From assembly GCA_024685005.1 (NCBI GenBank), contig JAIKWF010000012.1, positions 62,001 through 126,000 of the forward strand: a stretch of DNA of 64,000 nt, in the 5' to 3' direction. Within the stretch, counting starts at the first letter, position 1; each line of letters opens with the position of its first letter. Below the pieces are notes generated by a model. It was given only the letters and a program-made list of their open reading frames with translations. It ran no database searches and was not told the DNA's origin. This DNA comes from Lachnospiraceae bacterium. Lineage in GTDB: Bacteria; Bacillota; Clostridia; Lachnospirales; Lachnospiraceae. Below, piece after piece: positions 8,268 to 17,208 of the stretch. Made by a program: the position numbers and the translations under genes.

Positions 8268-10943
8268 TCACTTGCTCCATCTGTTCTTGATCATATTTTG
8301 CAGCCGGTACAGAGTATTCATGGCATCCAGCGGCGTCATCACCGTGATATCCACTTCCTTCAGCTCCCTGATCACGTCTTCATCGGTGCTGGTATCAAAC
8401 AGGGAAAGCTGTCCTCTGTCAACGTCGTCGTATTTGACGGGCTGCGGTTTCTTTCCGCTCTTTGCCTTCGTGCCCGCAGCAGCCACAGCCACATCACTGA
8501 TGTTTCTTGTGATATCACTGCCCGCCAGCTCGGCCACGATCTCTTTGGCTCTGTCTATTACCATATCCGGTACGCCGGCCAGTTTTGCCACCTGAATACC
8601 GTAGCTTTTATCCGCACCGCCTTTTACAATCTTGCGTAAAAATACAATATCGTCTCCTTTTTCCTTTACGGCGATGCAATAGTTATTCACATTGCTGATC
8701 TTGCCTTCCAGCTCCGTCAGCTCATGATAATGGGTGGCAAACAATGTCTTTGCCCCCAAAAGGCGCTTATTGGAAATATGCTCTACCACTGCCCATGCAA
8801 TGGACAGTCCGTCGTAGGTGGATGTGCCCCTTCCGATCTCGTCTAAGATCAAAAGGCTTTTGGATGTGGCGTTTCTGAGGATATTGGCCACTTCATTCAT
8901 CTCAACCATAAAAGTGGACTGGCCGCTGGCAAGATCATCCGAGGCTCCCACTCTTGTAAAGATCCGGTCCACAATGCCGATCCTGGCGGATTTGGCCGGT
9001 ACGAAGCTTCCGATCTGGGCCATGAGCACAATAAGTGCACTCTGCCTCATATAGGTGGATTTACCCGCCATATTGGGGCCTGTGATGATGGAGATCAGTT
9101 TGGATCCTCCGTCCAGATAGGTATCGTTGGTAATGAACATACCTCTGTCCATCATTTTTTCCACCACGGGATGACGGCCTTCCTTGATATCGATGATGCC
9201 CTTTTTGTCGATGACGGGGCGAACGTAGTGATTAACCTCCGCCACATAAGCCAGGGATGCCAGGGCATCCAGCATGGCTATCGCCTTGGCCGTTTCCCGG
9301 ATCCGCTCCACATTTGCCGCGATCCTGTCCCTGACGGAAACAAAGATCTCATATTCCAGACTGTAAAGTTTATCCTCCGCATTCAGGATGGTATTCTCCA
9401 TCTCCTTCAGCTCCGGTGTGGTAAAACGCTCTGCATTTGTAAGCGTCTGCTTACGAACGTAATGCTCCGGAACCAGAGAAAGGTTGGAGCTGGTCACTTC
9501 AATGTAGTAACCGAAGACCTTGTTATATTTGATCTTCAGATTCTTAATGCCGGTCTGCTCTTTTTCCCGCACTTCCAGTTCCATCAGCCATTGACGTCCG
9601 TCTGTTTTGGCTGCCCGGAGTCTGTCTGCTTCCTCGGAATACCCTTCCCGGATCAGTCCTCCGTCTCTGGATGAGATGGGGGGATCATCCACAATGGCTT
9701 CCTCAATGAGGACCCTCAGGTCATCCAAAGGATCCAGACTGTCTGTCAGATCTTTTACAAGCGATGTATCAAAAACGGAAGCGGTGTCTTTGATGGGGCC
9801 TAACATTTTCAGGGAGTTGCCAAAGGCGATGAGATCTCTGGGATTGGCAGTCTGATAACAGATCTTGCCCATCAGGCGCTCTAAGTCGTAGATCGGACCT
9901 AAGTACTCCCGCATTTCATCCCTGTCCACCATATGGCTGTTCATGCTCTCAATGGCGTCCAGTCTTGCATTGATCTTTTCTTCTTCGATGAGGGGCTGCT
10001 CCAGGAAAGATCGCAGCATGCGGGCTCCCATTGCGGTCTTGGTTTTATCCAGCACCCATAAAAGCGTACCGCGTTTCTGTTTGTCCCGCATGGTCTCACA
10101 CAGCTCCAGATTTCTTCTGGTATATCCGTCCAGCACCATAAAACGGTTGCCGTGGTAGGCCTTCACCGACGTAATATGGGACAGATCGCTTTTCTGGGTT
10201 TGGATCAGATACTGCATCAGGGCACCGCATGAAAGGATTCCCGTGGGGAAATCTGCAATTCCCAATGCAGTCATGGAAGATACATGAAAATGTTTTTCCA
10301 GAAGGCTGACGCAGGCATGTTCATCAAAATAGCTGCTGTCCAGGCTGCCGAGGGAAATATGATGTCGTTCCCGAAGCTCGGTTACGGGAAATCCGGAAAG
10401 TAAGAACGCCTCATTACAGATGATCTCCGCCGGCTCGTATTTCAGCACTTCATCCATCAGTGCTTCCACGTCGCCAAGCTCTGTCAAAAACAGATCCCCC
10501 GTCAGGGCATCTGCCACTGCAAGCCCCACCGTATCATCCAGATAGGTGACGCTCATCAGATAATTGTTTTTGTCTTCCTCCAGGGAAAGCATGTTCAGAT
10601 TGGTACCGGGGGTCACGATCCGGGTAACTTCCCGTTTTACCAGTCCTTTGGCAAGCTTCGGATCCTCCACCTGTTCGCATATGGCAACTTTATAGCCACG
10701 TTCCACCAGCTTTGGCAGGTAGGAATCTACCGCATGAAAGGGCACGCCGCACATGGGCGCACGCTCTGCCAGACCGCACTGTTTTCCCGTCAGGGTCAGT
10801 TCCAGTTCCTTCGAAACGATCTTTGCATCTTCAAAGAACATTTCGTAGAAATCACCAAGCCGGTAAAACAGGATACAATCCGGATACTCGGCTTTGGTTT
10901 CCATATATTTTTCCATCATGGGAGAGAGTTTTTCTTCTGCCAT
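8268..10943 (-). CDS. mutS: DNA mismatch repair protein MutS
   Basis: MutS binds base mismatches and small loops. The mismatch-reading Phe-x-Glu motif is in GDFYEMF near residue 33. The C-terminal ABC-type ATPase shows Walker A GPNMAGKST near residue 620, Walker B LLILDEIGRGTST and the helix-turn-helix end. Length, 891 residues, fits MutS1. The ATG at 10943 follows AAAGGAAG. It lies in the order miaB, mutS, mutL, miaA, with short gaps. Confidence 0.98.
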   Translation of the reverse strand: MAEEKLSPMMEKYMETKAEYPDCILFYRLGDFYEMFFEDAKIVSKELELTLTGKQCGLAERAPMCGVPFHAVDSYLPKLVERGYKVAICEQVEDPKLAKGLVKREVTRIVTPGTNLNMLSLEEDKNNYLMSVTYLDDTVGLAVADALTGDLFLTELGDVEALMDEVLKYEPAEIICNEAFLLSGFPVTELRERHHISLGSLDSSYFDEHACVSLLEKHFHVSSMTALGIADFPTGILSCGALMQYLIQTQKSDLSHITSVKAYHGNRFMVLDGYTRRNLELCETMRDKQKRGTLLWVLDKTKTAMGARMLRSFLEQPLIEEEKINARLDAIESMNSHMVDRDEMREYLGPIYDLERLMGKICYQTANPRDLIAFGNSLKMLGPIKDTASVFDTSLVKDLTDSLDPLDDLRVLIEEAIVDDPPISSRDGGLIREGYSEEADRLRAAKTDGRQWLMELEVREKEQTGIKNLKIKYNKVFGYYIEVTSSNLSLVPEHYVRKQTLTNAERFTTPELKEMENTILNAEDKLYSLEYEIFVSVRDRIAANVERIRETAKAIAMLDALASLAYVAEVNHYVRPVIDKKGIIDIKEGRHPVVEKMMDRGMFITNDTYLDGGSKLISIITGPNMAGKSTYMRQSALIVLMAQIGSFVPAKSARIGIVDRIFTRVGASDDLASGQSTFMVEMNEVANILRNATSKSLLILDEIGRGTSTYDGLSIAWAVVEHISNKRLLGAKTLFATHYHELTELEGKISNVNNYCIAVKEKGDDIVFLRKIVKGGADKSYGIQVAKLAGVPDMVIDRAKEIVAELAGSDITRNISDVAVAAAGTKAKSGKKPQPVKYDDVDRGQLSLFDTSTDEDVIRELKEVDITVMTPLDAMNTLYRLQNMIKNRWSK

Positions 10944-10989
10944 GGGTCTTCCTTTCCGTATATGGTTTTCTTTCGGGGAACGCTGGCTT

Positions 10990-12393
10990 TTACACCCGTT
11001 CTCCGAGATAATAAAATCCTTTGCACTCCGTAAGTTTCACGGGCAGGATCTGTCCGATCAGGGAGGGATCTCCCGGAAAATGTACGGTGGTATTGTTGGA
11101 AAGACGGCCGGTAAGAAGGCTGCTGTCCTGCTCATTTACCTGCTCCGCCAAAACATCCATGGTGCGGCCCGTAAAACGGTCTGCCATGGATCTGGCCGTT
11201 TCCTGTACCGCCGCAAGCACCATATCAAAGTGTTTTTTCTTTATCTCTTCGGGCACCTGCTCCATAGCGGCTGCCGGGGTATTGCTCCTGATGGAGTAAA
11301 TAAAGGTAAAGGCGTTGTCAAAGGCAGCGGTCTTTACCGCATCAATCGTCTCCTGCACATCACTCAGCTCTTCTCCCGGGAATCCCACAATGATATCCGT
11401 GGTAATGGCGATATCCGGAATACGGTCCCTGAGCTTTTTCACAAGTCCTAAGTACTGCTCTTTGGTATAGCGTCTGTTCATCTTTTCCAGGATCCTGGTG
11501 GAGCCTGACTGCATGGCAAGATGCATGTGACGGCAGATCTTGGAACTATTTGCCATAACATCGATTAGTTCATCCGACAGATCCTTGGGATGGGAGGACA
11601 TAAAGCGGATCCGCTCAATGCCTTCCACTTTCTCTACTTCCTGCAAAAGCTGAGGGAAAGACAGACCTCCCTGCAGGTCATTGCCGTAGGAATTCACATT
11701 TTGTCCCAGCAGCATAACCTCTTTGACGCCGCCGGCGCTTAGGGTCTCGATCTCTCTGATGATATCCTTTGCATCTCTGCTGCGCTCCCTGCCCCGTACG
11801 TAAGGTACGATACAGTAGCTGCAGAAATTGTTGCAGCCGAACATAATGTTTACGCCGGATTTAAAAGGATATTTGCGGGATACCGGCAGATCTTCGATGA
11901 TCCCCTTTTCTTCCTTCCAGATGCTGACGATCATCCGGTCTGATTCCAGCATATCGCAGACCAGCCTGGGAAACGTATACAGATTATGGGTGCCGAAGAT
12001 CAGATCCACAAAGCGATAGCTTTTTTTGATCTTTTCGATCACTTCTTCTTCCTGCATCATGCAGCCGCAAAGGGCAATGCGCATGTGGGGATTCTTTTTC
12101 TTATATCCCTGCAGACCGCCCAGTCTTCCGTAAACCCTTTGATTGGCATTATCCCGCACGGTGCAGGTATTATATACCACGAAATCGGCTTCTTCGTTTT
12201 CTCCCAGATCCTCATAGCCCATGGCCAGCAACACGCCGCGCAGCTTTTCGGAGTCCCTGGCGTTCATCTGACAGCCGAAGGTGATCACGCTGCAGGTGGG
12301 CTTTCTGCCAAGCTTTTGCTGCAGATCCTCCACCAGATGTTTCCCTTTTTCAAGATATTCTTCTAAAAATGCCTGCTGATCATTCTCAGCCAT
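10990..12393 (-). CDS. miaB: tRNA (N6-isopentenyladenosine37-C2)-methylthiotransferase MiaB
   Basis: MiaB adds a methylthio group to i6A37 of tRNA. Three domains are visible. The N-terminal MTTase domain has TFGCQMNARDSE and further conserved cysteines for the auxiliary cluster. The radical SAM core has the CxxxCxxC motif in GCNNFCSYCIVPYVRGRE. A C-terminal TRAM-like domain covers about residues 400-467. Length, 467 residues, is typical. Cooperation with MiaA, encoded downstream, is direct. Confidence 0.97.
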   Translation of the reverse strand: MAENDQQAFLEEYLEKGKHLVEDLQQKLGRKPTCSVITFGCQMNARDSEKLRGVLLAMGYEDLGENEEADFVVYNTCTVRDNANQRVYGRLGGLQGYKKKNPHMRIALCGCMMQEEEVIEKIKKSYRFVDLIFGTHNLYTFPRLVCDMLESDRMIVSIWKEEKGIIEDLPVSRKYPFKSGVNIMFGCNNFCSYCIVPYVRGRERSRDAKDIIREIETLSAGGVKEVMLLGQNVNSYGNDLQGGLSFPQLLQEVEKVEGIERIRFMSSHPKDLSDELIDVMANSSKICRHMHLAMQSGSTRILEKMNRRYTKEQYLGLVKKLRDRIPDIAITTDIIVGFPGEELSDVQETIDAVKTAAFDNAFTFIYSIRSNTPAAAMEQVPEEIKKKHFDMVLAAVQETARSMADRFTGRTMDVLAEQVNEQDSSLLTGRLSNNTTVHFPGDPSLIGQILPVKLTECKGFYYLGERV

Positions 12394-12451
12394 AACTTAC
12401 CTCTTTTTTTACAATCCTTGTTTATATCCTGTTTGTTGCTTATATCAGAAG

Positions 12452-13063
12452 TTATAACAGATACTGCAGCCCTTCTTCTGTGACAATGCAGGGGACTTTC
12501 TGATCCGTATCCTCCATGGGAAGGATCTCATCTTTCATCAGCTGCAGATCAAATGCAACGGCACAGATCTTCAAATTTTCATAAGACACAAGGTTTGCGA
12601 TCCTTTGCAAAAATCTGTCATAAAAGCCTTTACCGTACCCGATCCTTCCGCCGGCTCTGTCAAAGACAACCCCGGGCAAAAGTAAGAGGCTGCTAACTAT
12701 TTTTTCCTCCGATTCCGGAAAAATATCTGCTTTTTCCGAATCCGGTTCCCGGATACCCCGATACCCTTCCACCAGGTCCCCTAGATCTTCGATGCGGTAA
12801 AAATGCATCTCATCTCCCTCTACCTTCGGCAGATATACTTCCTTTTGATCTGCCAGGGCTGCCCGGATCAAAGGGTCAAGATCTGCCTCCGATCCGAAGG
12901 ATGCAAAGGCCAGGATCTGCCCGGCATTTTTGTACAGATCCGATGCCAGAAGGATCCTTGTGATCCTTTCGTTTTTCTCATTCCGGCACTCTTTCGTCAG
13001 GGTATCTCTTTTTTCCAGGGTCTGTTTGCGAAGTCTTTTTTTCTCTGCAGCTGTTTCTGTCAT
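12452..13063 (-). CDS. 5-formyltetrahydrofolate cyclo-ligase
   Basis: This ATP-dependent enzyme converts 5-formyl-THF to 5,10-methenyl-THF and so returns stored folate to one-carbon metabolism. The product starts with the basic helix KKRLRKQTLEKRDTL, shows GxEADLDPLIRAAL mid-protein, and ends with the family signature GGRIGYGKGFYDRFL, which binds phosphate. Length, 203 residues, is normal. The gene is separated by 18 bp from the upstream DUF896 gene and by 58 bp from miaB. Confidence 0.92.
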   Translation of the reverse strand: MTETAAEKKRLRKQTLEKRDTLTKECRNEKNERITRILLASDLYKNAGQILAFASFGSEADLDPLIRAALADQKEVYLPKVEGDEMHFYRIEDLGDLVEGYRGIREPDSEKADIFPESEEKIVSSLLLLPGVVFDRAGGRIGYGKGFYDRFLQRIANLVSYENLKICAVAFDLQLMKDEILPMEDTDQKVPCIVTEEGLQYLL

Positions 13064-13081
13064 CTGTTCTGAATTCTGTTA

Positions 13082-13303
13082 TTAATTCTTTTCTCTGTTT
13101 CCGAATTTTTCTCCCAGATTGGTTACCGTTCCGTCCGCTTCCACCATATCGATGTTATTCAGCTGGGCTCTCAGATTCCCTCTGACGGCTGCCAGGTACT
13201 CTTCCCTAAGAAGTTTCTGCTCTTTTTTCTCTTCCTCGGTGAGTCCTTCCGACTGGGATTTATGATACAATTCATTGATCCGTTTGATCCTGCTCTCTTC
13301 CAT
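13082..13303 (-). CDS. DUF896 (YnzC-like) small protein
   Basis: This 73-residue cytoplasmic protein is mostly helical and highly charged. The N-terminal pattern IKRINELYHKSQSEGLTEEE followed by LREEYLAAVRGNLRAQL is characteristic of the DUF896/YnzC family of Firmicutes, which in Bacillus is linked to the SOS regulon. No enzymatic residues are evident. It sits between proB and the cyclo-ligase gene in the same direction. Function is unknown. Confidence 0.88.
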   Translation of the reverse strand: MEESRIKRINELYHKSQSEGLTEEEKKEQKLLREEYLAAVRGNLRAQLNNIDMVEADGTVTNLGEKFGNREKN

Positions 13304-13344
13304 GGTTCTCCTTACTGTTTATACGATCTTTCTGCCTTCATTTC

Positions 13345-14193
13345 TTACTGATTCATATTTTCCACAAAGGATAACAGGTCAAAGCCCTCATCTTCATGGG
13401 CCGCAAACATGGTTCCGATCTCTCTTCCGTCCATGATGCGGTGCAGGATATGCATATCCGATGCATTGGCGATGATCATATCCACCCCGGAACAGGTGGC
13501 GATCTTGGCTGCCTGGAGCTTAGTGTTCATGCCGCCGGTTCCCACTGCTGATCCGGTGGATGCTTTTCCCATATCCATGATCTTCTCATCCAGCCGTTCC
13601 ACATAGGGGATGAATTCTGCATCCTTTACTTTCCTCGGATCATCGGTATAGAGTCCGTCAATATCGGAAAGAAGGATCAGAAGATCCGCTCCCACCAAAG
13701 ATGCAACGATGGCGGAAAGGGAGTCGTTATCACCAAATTCGATTTCGTAGGTCGCAATGGTATCATTCTCGTTTACAATGGGAATGGCACCCAGCTTTAA
13801 AAGCTCCTCAAAGGTGTTTCTGGCATTAAACCGGTTCAGATCATCAATGATGGTATTCTTGGTCATCAGGATCTGTGCTGCTGTATGATTATACTCGGAG
13901 AACAGCTTCTGATAGGTCATCATAAGTCTTGCCTGTCCCACTGCGGCGCAGGCCTGCTTAACGGAGATGGCCTTTTCACTCTGGTCGATGTGAAGCACTC
14001 TTTTTCCCACGGAGATAGCGCCACTGCTGACAAGGATCACATCTTTGTCCTGGTTGTTGATATCACAAAGCTCTCTGACCAGCACCTCCAGTTTGGTATA
14101 GTCCAGACCACCTGTCTGTGCATGGGTCAGGGAAGATGATCCCACCTTCACCACGATCCGTTTTTTCTCCGGTATTCTCTCTCTTGGATTCAT
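13345..14193 (-). CDS. proB: Glutamate 5-kinase, short form without PUA domain
   Basis: ProB phosphorylates glutamate in the first step of proline synthesis. The amino-acid kinase fold is clear: RIVVKVGSSSLT at the N-terminus, the glutamate-binding NENDTIATYEIEFGDNDSLSA region, and LLILLSDIDGLYTDDPRK. The product has 282 residues, whereas the Escherichia coli and Bacillus enzymes have about 365 because of a C-terminal PUA domain that is absent here. The short form occurs in other bacteria and should be active. The ATG at 14193 follows AAGGAGAG. proA lies 24 bp upstream. Confidence 0.96.
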   Translation of the reverse strand: MNPRERIPEKKRIVVKVGSSSLTHAQTGGLDYTKLEVLVRELCDINNQDKDVILVSSGAISVGKRVLHIDQSEKAISVKQACAAVGQARLMMTYQKLFSEYNHTAAQILMTKNTIIDDLNRFNARNTFEELLKLGAIPIVNENDTIATYEIEFGDNDSLSAIVASLVGADLLILLSDIDGLYTDDPRKVKDAEFIPYVERLDEKIMDMGKASTGSAVGTGGMNTKLQAAKIATCSGVDMIIANASDMHILHRIMDGREIGTMFAAHEDEGFDLLSFVENMNQ

Positions 14194-14217
14194 TGCTTTT
14201 GTACTCTCCTTTATTCT

Positions 14218-15513
14218 TTACAGATCCTTGAAGTGGAACTGCGACCTGCCCGATGCGTAATCTCCCACGATCTGTCCCTGTCCGTAAAGCTTATATTTGT
14301 AGGTCACAAGCCCTTCCAGCCCTACAGGTCCTCTTGCATGGAGCTTGCTTGTGCTGATCCCCACTTCCGCACCGAATCCGTAACGGAATCCGTCAGCAAA
14401 CCGGGTGGAACAGTTTTGATAAACGCCTGCGGAATCCACCAGCTCCATAAATCTGTCCGCCGTCTCCTGATTCTGTGTCATAATGGCATCGGTATGATGG
14501 GAACCGTACCGGTTGATATGATCAATGGCTTCCTTCTCATCTGCCACCACGGCAACGGAAGCGGTAAGGGCCAGATATTCTTTAAAGTCGGAAACCTCTG
14601 TCTGTTCCAGATGGTCCTTCTTTTCACCCTTTTCAATGATCTCAACTGCTTCTTTTGTGCCCCGCAGCAGGATTCCTTCTGCCGCCATGGCTTCATGGAG
14701 TTTCGGCAAAAATTCCGCCGCGATGTCTCTGTGTACCAAAAGGGTCTCCACTGCGTTGCAGGCTGCGGTATACTGGGTCTTGGCATCCAGAATGATCCGG
14801 ATGGCCTGATCCTGATCCGCATCTTTGTCCACATAAATATGGCAGATGCCGTCTGCATGGCCCATTACGGGAATCTTTGTATGATCCATGATATAGCGCA
14901 CAAATGCATTGGAGCCTCTGGGGATCAAAAGATCCACATATCCGTCGCATTCCAAGAGTTCGTCGATCTGGCTGTGGGTCTCTGCCAGTACCAGGCATCC
15001 CTTCTCAAGACCTGCGGATACCACTGCGTCGTGGATCAGTGCAAACAGCGCTCTGTTGGTATTGCTTGTTTCTTTTCCGCCCTTTAATACAGCGCAGTTT
15101 CCGCTTTTAATGCAAAGAGAAGCGATCTGCACCATGGCATCGGGTCTTGCTTCAAAGATCACGCCGATGACACCGATGGGGCAGGTTACCCGGTTTAAGG
15201 TAAGGCCGTCATCCAGCTGTCTGTAAAGGGTTTTCTTTCCCAAAGGATCCGGCAGGCTCATGAGCTGCTCAATTCCCTTGATCACATCCGAAAGCTTTCC
15301 TTCGTTAAACACAAGGCGCTTTACGACGGCAGGTGCAACCCCTTCTTTTTCCGCCAGCTCCAGATCTTTTTTATTTTCTTCAAAAATCTCCGCCTTCTTT
15401 GCGGCGAGGGCCTCTTTAATGGCTTCCAGGGCCTTGTTTCTTTGGGCATTGGTGGTATTGGCCACATAGGGCGATACCAGTTTCATCTCTCTGACCTGTT
15501 CTTTAATCGTCAT
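14218..15513 (-). CDS. proA: Glutamate-5-semialdehyde dehydrogenase
   Basis: ProA reduces gamma-glutamyl phosphate to glutamate semialdehyde with NADPH. The sequence shows VIFEARPDAMVQIASLCIKSGN, the catalytic-cysteine segment TAACNAVETLL and a normal C-terminus. The start is the ATG at 15513, preceded by GAAGGAAG, giving 431 residues. It overlaps the end of the upstream FAD oxidoreductase gene by 11 bp. A longer in-frame opening to 15606 exists but reads through that gene and lacks similarity. ProB follows, so glutamate to proline is nearly complete here apart from proC. Confidence 0.96.
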   Translation of the reverse strand: MTIKEQVREMKLVSPYVANTTNAQRNKALEAIKEALAAKKAEIFEENKKDLELAEKEGVAPAVVKRLVFNEGKLSDVIKGIEQLMSLPDPLGKKTLYRQLDDGLTLNRVTCPIGVIGVIFEARPDAMVQIASLCIKSGNCAVLKGGKETSNTNRALFALIHDAVVSAGLEKGCLVLAETHSQIDELLECDGYVDLLIPRGSNAFVRYIMDHTKIPVMGHADGICHIYVDKDADQDQAIRIILDAKTQYTAACNAVETLLVHRDIAAEFLPKLHEAMAAEGILLRGTKEAVEIIEKGEKKDHLEQTEVSDFKEYLALTASVAVVADEKEAIDHINRYGSHHTDAIMTQNQETADRFMELVDSAGVYQNCSTRFADGFRYGFGAEVGISTSKLHARGPVGLEGLVTYKYKLYGQGQIVGDYASGRSQFHFKDL

Positions 15514-17194
15514 TGGCTTCTTCCTTCTCCTTCCCAAAATACTGCCTGCAGATCCGCTCTGCTGCCAGCAGTCCGTCCATGGCTGCGGAGGTAATACCTC
15601 CCGCATATCCTGCGCCTTCTCCCACCGGATACAGTCCCGTAAGCTGTGACTGTCCGTCGGGCCCCCTTAAGATCCTCACCGGTGATGAGGTCCTGCTCTC
15701 GATGCCGCAAAGTGGTACTGTATCGTCGTCAAATCCGGGAAGCTTTTTCCCGAATTGCGTCATTGCCTGTATGAAAGAATTATTATACTCCGAAGGAAGC
15801 ATTTCATGCAAGGGGGCTTCCTGCCACCTGCCTTTGACCGGCAGATCTTCAATTGTTAGCTCCTGCTTACTTTTTTTGCTTCCGTCGCTGCCTTTTACGC
15901 CGGAAACAAAGTCTTTATAACGCTCTACCGGAACAGCGCCTCCCGCCATCTCATAGGCCTTTTTTTCCAGCTGCCTCTGAAAGGCGATGCCGGATAAGGG
16001 ATCATTGCCCCCTCCGGGATAATCCACAGGATCTATGGATATGATGATGGCACTGTTGGCATAGCCGCTGTTTCTGTCATGATAACTCATTCCGTTGATG
16101 CAAAGACTTTCCGGTTCGGATGAGCTGTTTACCACATATCCCCCGGGGCACATGCAAAATGAGTATACTCCTCTGCCGCTGTCTGTCCGGGCTGTCAGCT
16201 TATAGGCTGCTGCCCCCAGCGCCTCTTTGCTCTTCTCATCCGCGTTGCCGTACTGGTCAAGATCAATGACATTTTGGGGATGGATCACGCGAAAGCCCAC
16301 TGCAAAGGCTTTTGCTTCCAATTGGATCTGCTGTCTTTGCAGCATGTAGAATGTATCCCTTGCACTGTGACCGATGGCCAGCACCAATTGATCGCAGGAA
16401 AGATTTTTCGTCTTTCCGTCTTTTCCCTCGATCTCGATACCGCATATTGCTCCGTCCTTTTGCAAAAGGCCGGTCATCTTTGTTTCAAACAGCACCTGTC
16501 CCCCCAGCTGCTCTGTCTTTTTTCGAAGATTTTCCACCATGCCGATGAGCAGATCCGTTCCCACGTGGGGCTTGTGATCATAGCAGATCTCCTCCGGCGC
16601 TCCCATGGATGCAAACAGGGATAAGACCTCCCTGCATCTTCCGTCTTTATCTTTGATCAGGGTATTCAGCTTCCCGTCGGAAAAAGTTCCGGCGCCGCCT
16701 TCTCCGAACTGCACGTTGGAATCCGGATCCAAAACGCCTTCTTTCCAAAACCGTTCCACATCCCTGCGTCTTTCGGATGCTTTTTTCCCCCGCTCGATCA
16801 CAAGGGGCTTAAGGCCTGCCAGCGACAGATAATAGGCACATACCATTCCTGCGGGACCGTATCCCACAACAATGGGCGGTTTTTTCCCTTCCTGCAGGCT
16901 TTTTTCCGCCATCTCTTTCATTCCGGAATAGGGGAACCTGTAAGGCTTCGGAGCAGGATTGATATCGGGATCTTTTTTCCCTTTCAGGATCCTTGTCTCC
17001 TCGCCGCCTGCCAGAGTCACATCCACTGTACACACATAACAAAGCTCCGGCTTTTTCCTGGCATCCAGGCTCCTTCTGATCAGCTTCAGGTCCCGGATCT
17101 TTTCGGAAGGGATCCGCAATTTCTTTGCAGCTTTTTTCATCAGATCCTGCTCACTGTATATGATTGGCACTTTCAGTTGCGTGATGCGCAGCAT
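15503..17194 (-). CDS. FAD-dependent oxidoreductase, uncharacterised COG2509-like family
   Basis: A basic N-terminal domain of about 100 residues (LRIPSEKIRDLKLIRRSLDA) precedes a Rossmann FAD-binding motif GYGPAGMVCAYYLSLAG near residues 108-124. Then come FGEGGAGTFSDGKL and a C-terminal GEGAGYAGGITSAAMDG, typical of the FAD-pyrophosphate contact. This combination marks a widespread family of predicted FAD-dependent dehydrogenases whose substrate is unknown. Length, 563 residues, is usual. It overlaps proA by 11 bp, which implies co-expression but not necessarily a proline role. No membrane segment is seen. Confidence 0.85.
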   Translation of the reverse strand: MLRITQLKVPIIYSEQDLMKKAAKKLRIPSEKIRDLKLIRRSLDARKKPELCYVCTVDVTLAGGEETRILKGKKDPDINPAPKPYRFPYSGMKEMAEKSLQEGKKPPIVVGYGPAGMVCAYYLSLAGLKPLVIERGKKASERRRDVERFWKEGVLDPDSNVQFGEGGAGTFSDGKLNTLIKDKDGRCREVLSLFASMGAPEEICYDHKPHVGTDLLIGMVENLRKKTEQLGGQVLFETKMTGLLQKDGAICGIEIEGKDGKTKNLSCDQLVLAIGHSARDTFYMLQRQQIQLEAKAFAVGFRVIHPQNVIDLDQYGNADEKSKEALGAAAYKLTARTDSGRGVYSFCMCPGGYVVNSSSEPESLCINGMSYHDRNSGYANSAIIISIDPVDYPGGGNDPLSGIAFQRQLEKKAYEMAGGAVPVERYKDFVSGVKGSDGSKKSKQELTIEDLPVKGRWQEAPLHEMLPSEYNNSFIQAMTQFGKKLPGFDDDTVPLCGIESRTSSPVRILRGPDGQSQLTGLYPVGEGAGYAGGITSAAMDGLLAAERICRQYFGKEKEEANDD

Positions 17195-17208
17195 ATCAGG
17201 CCTTCCTC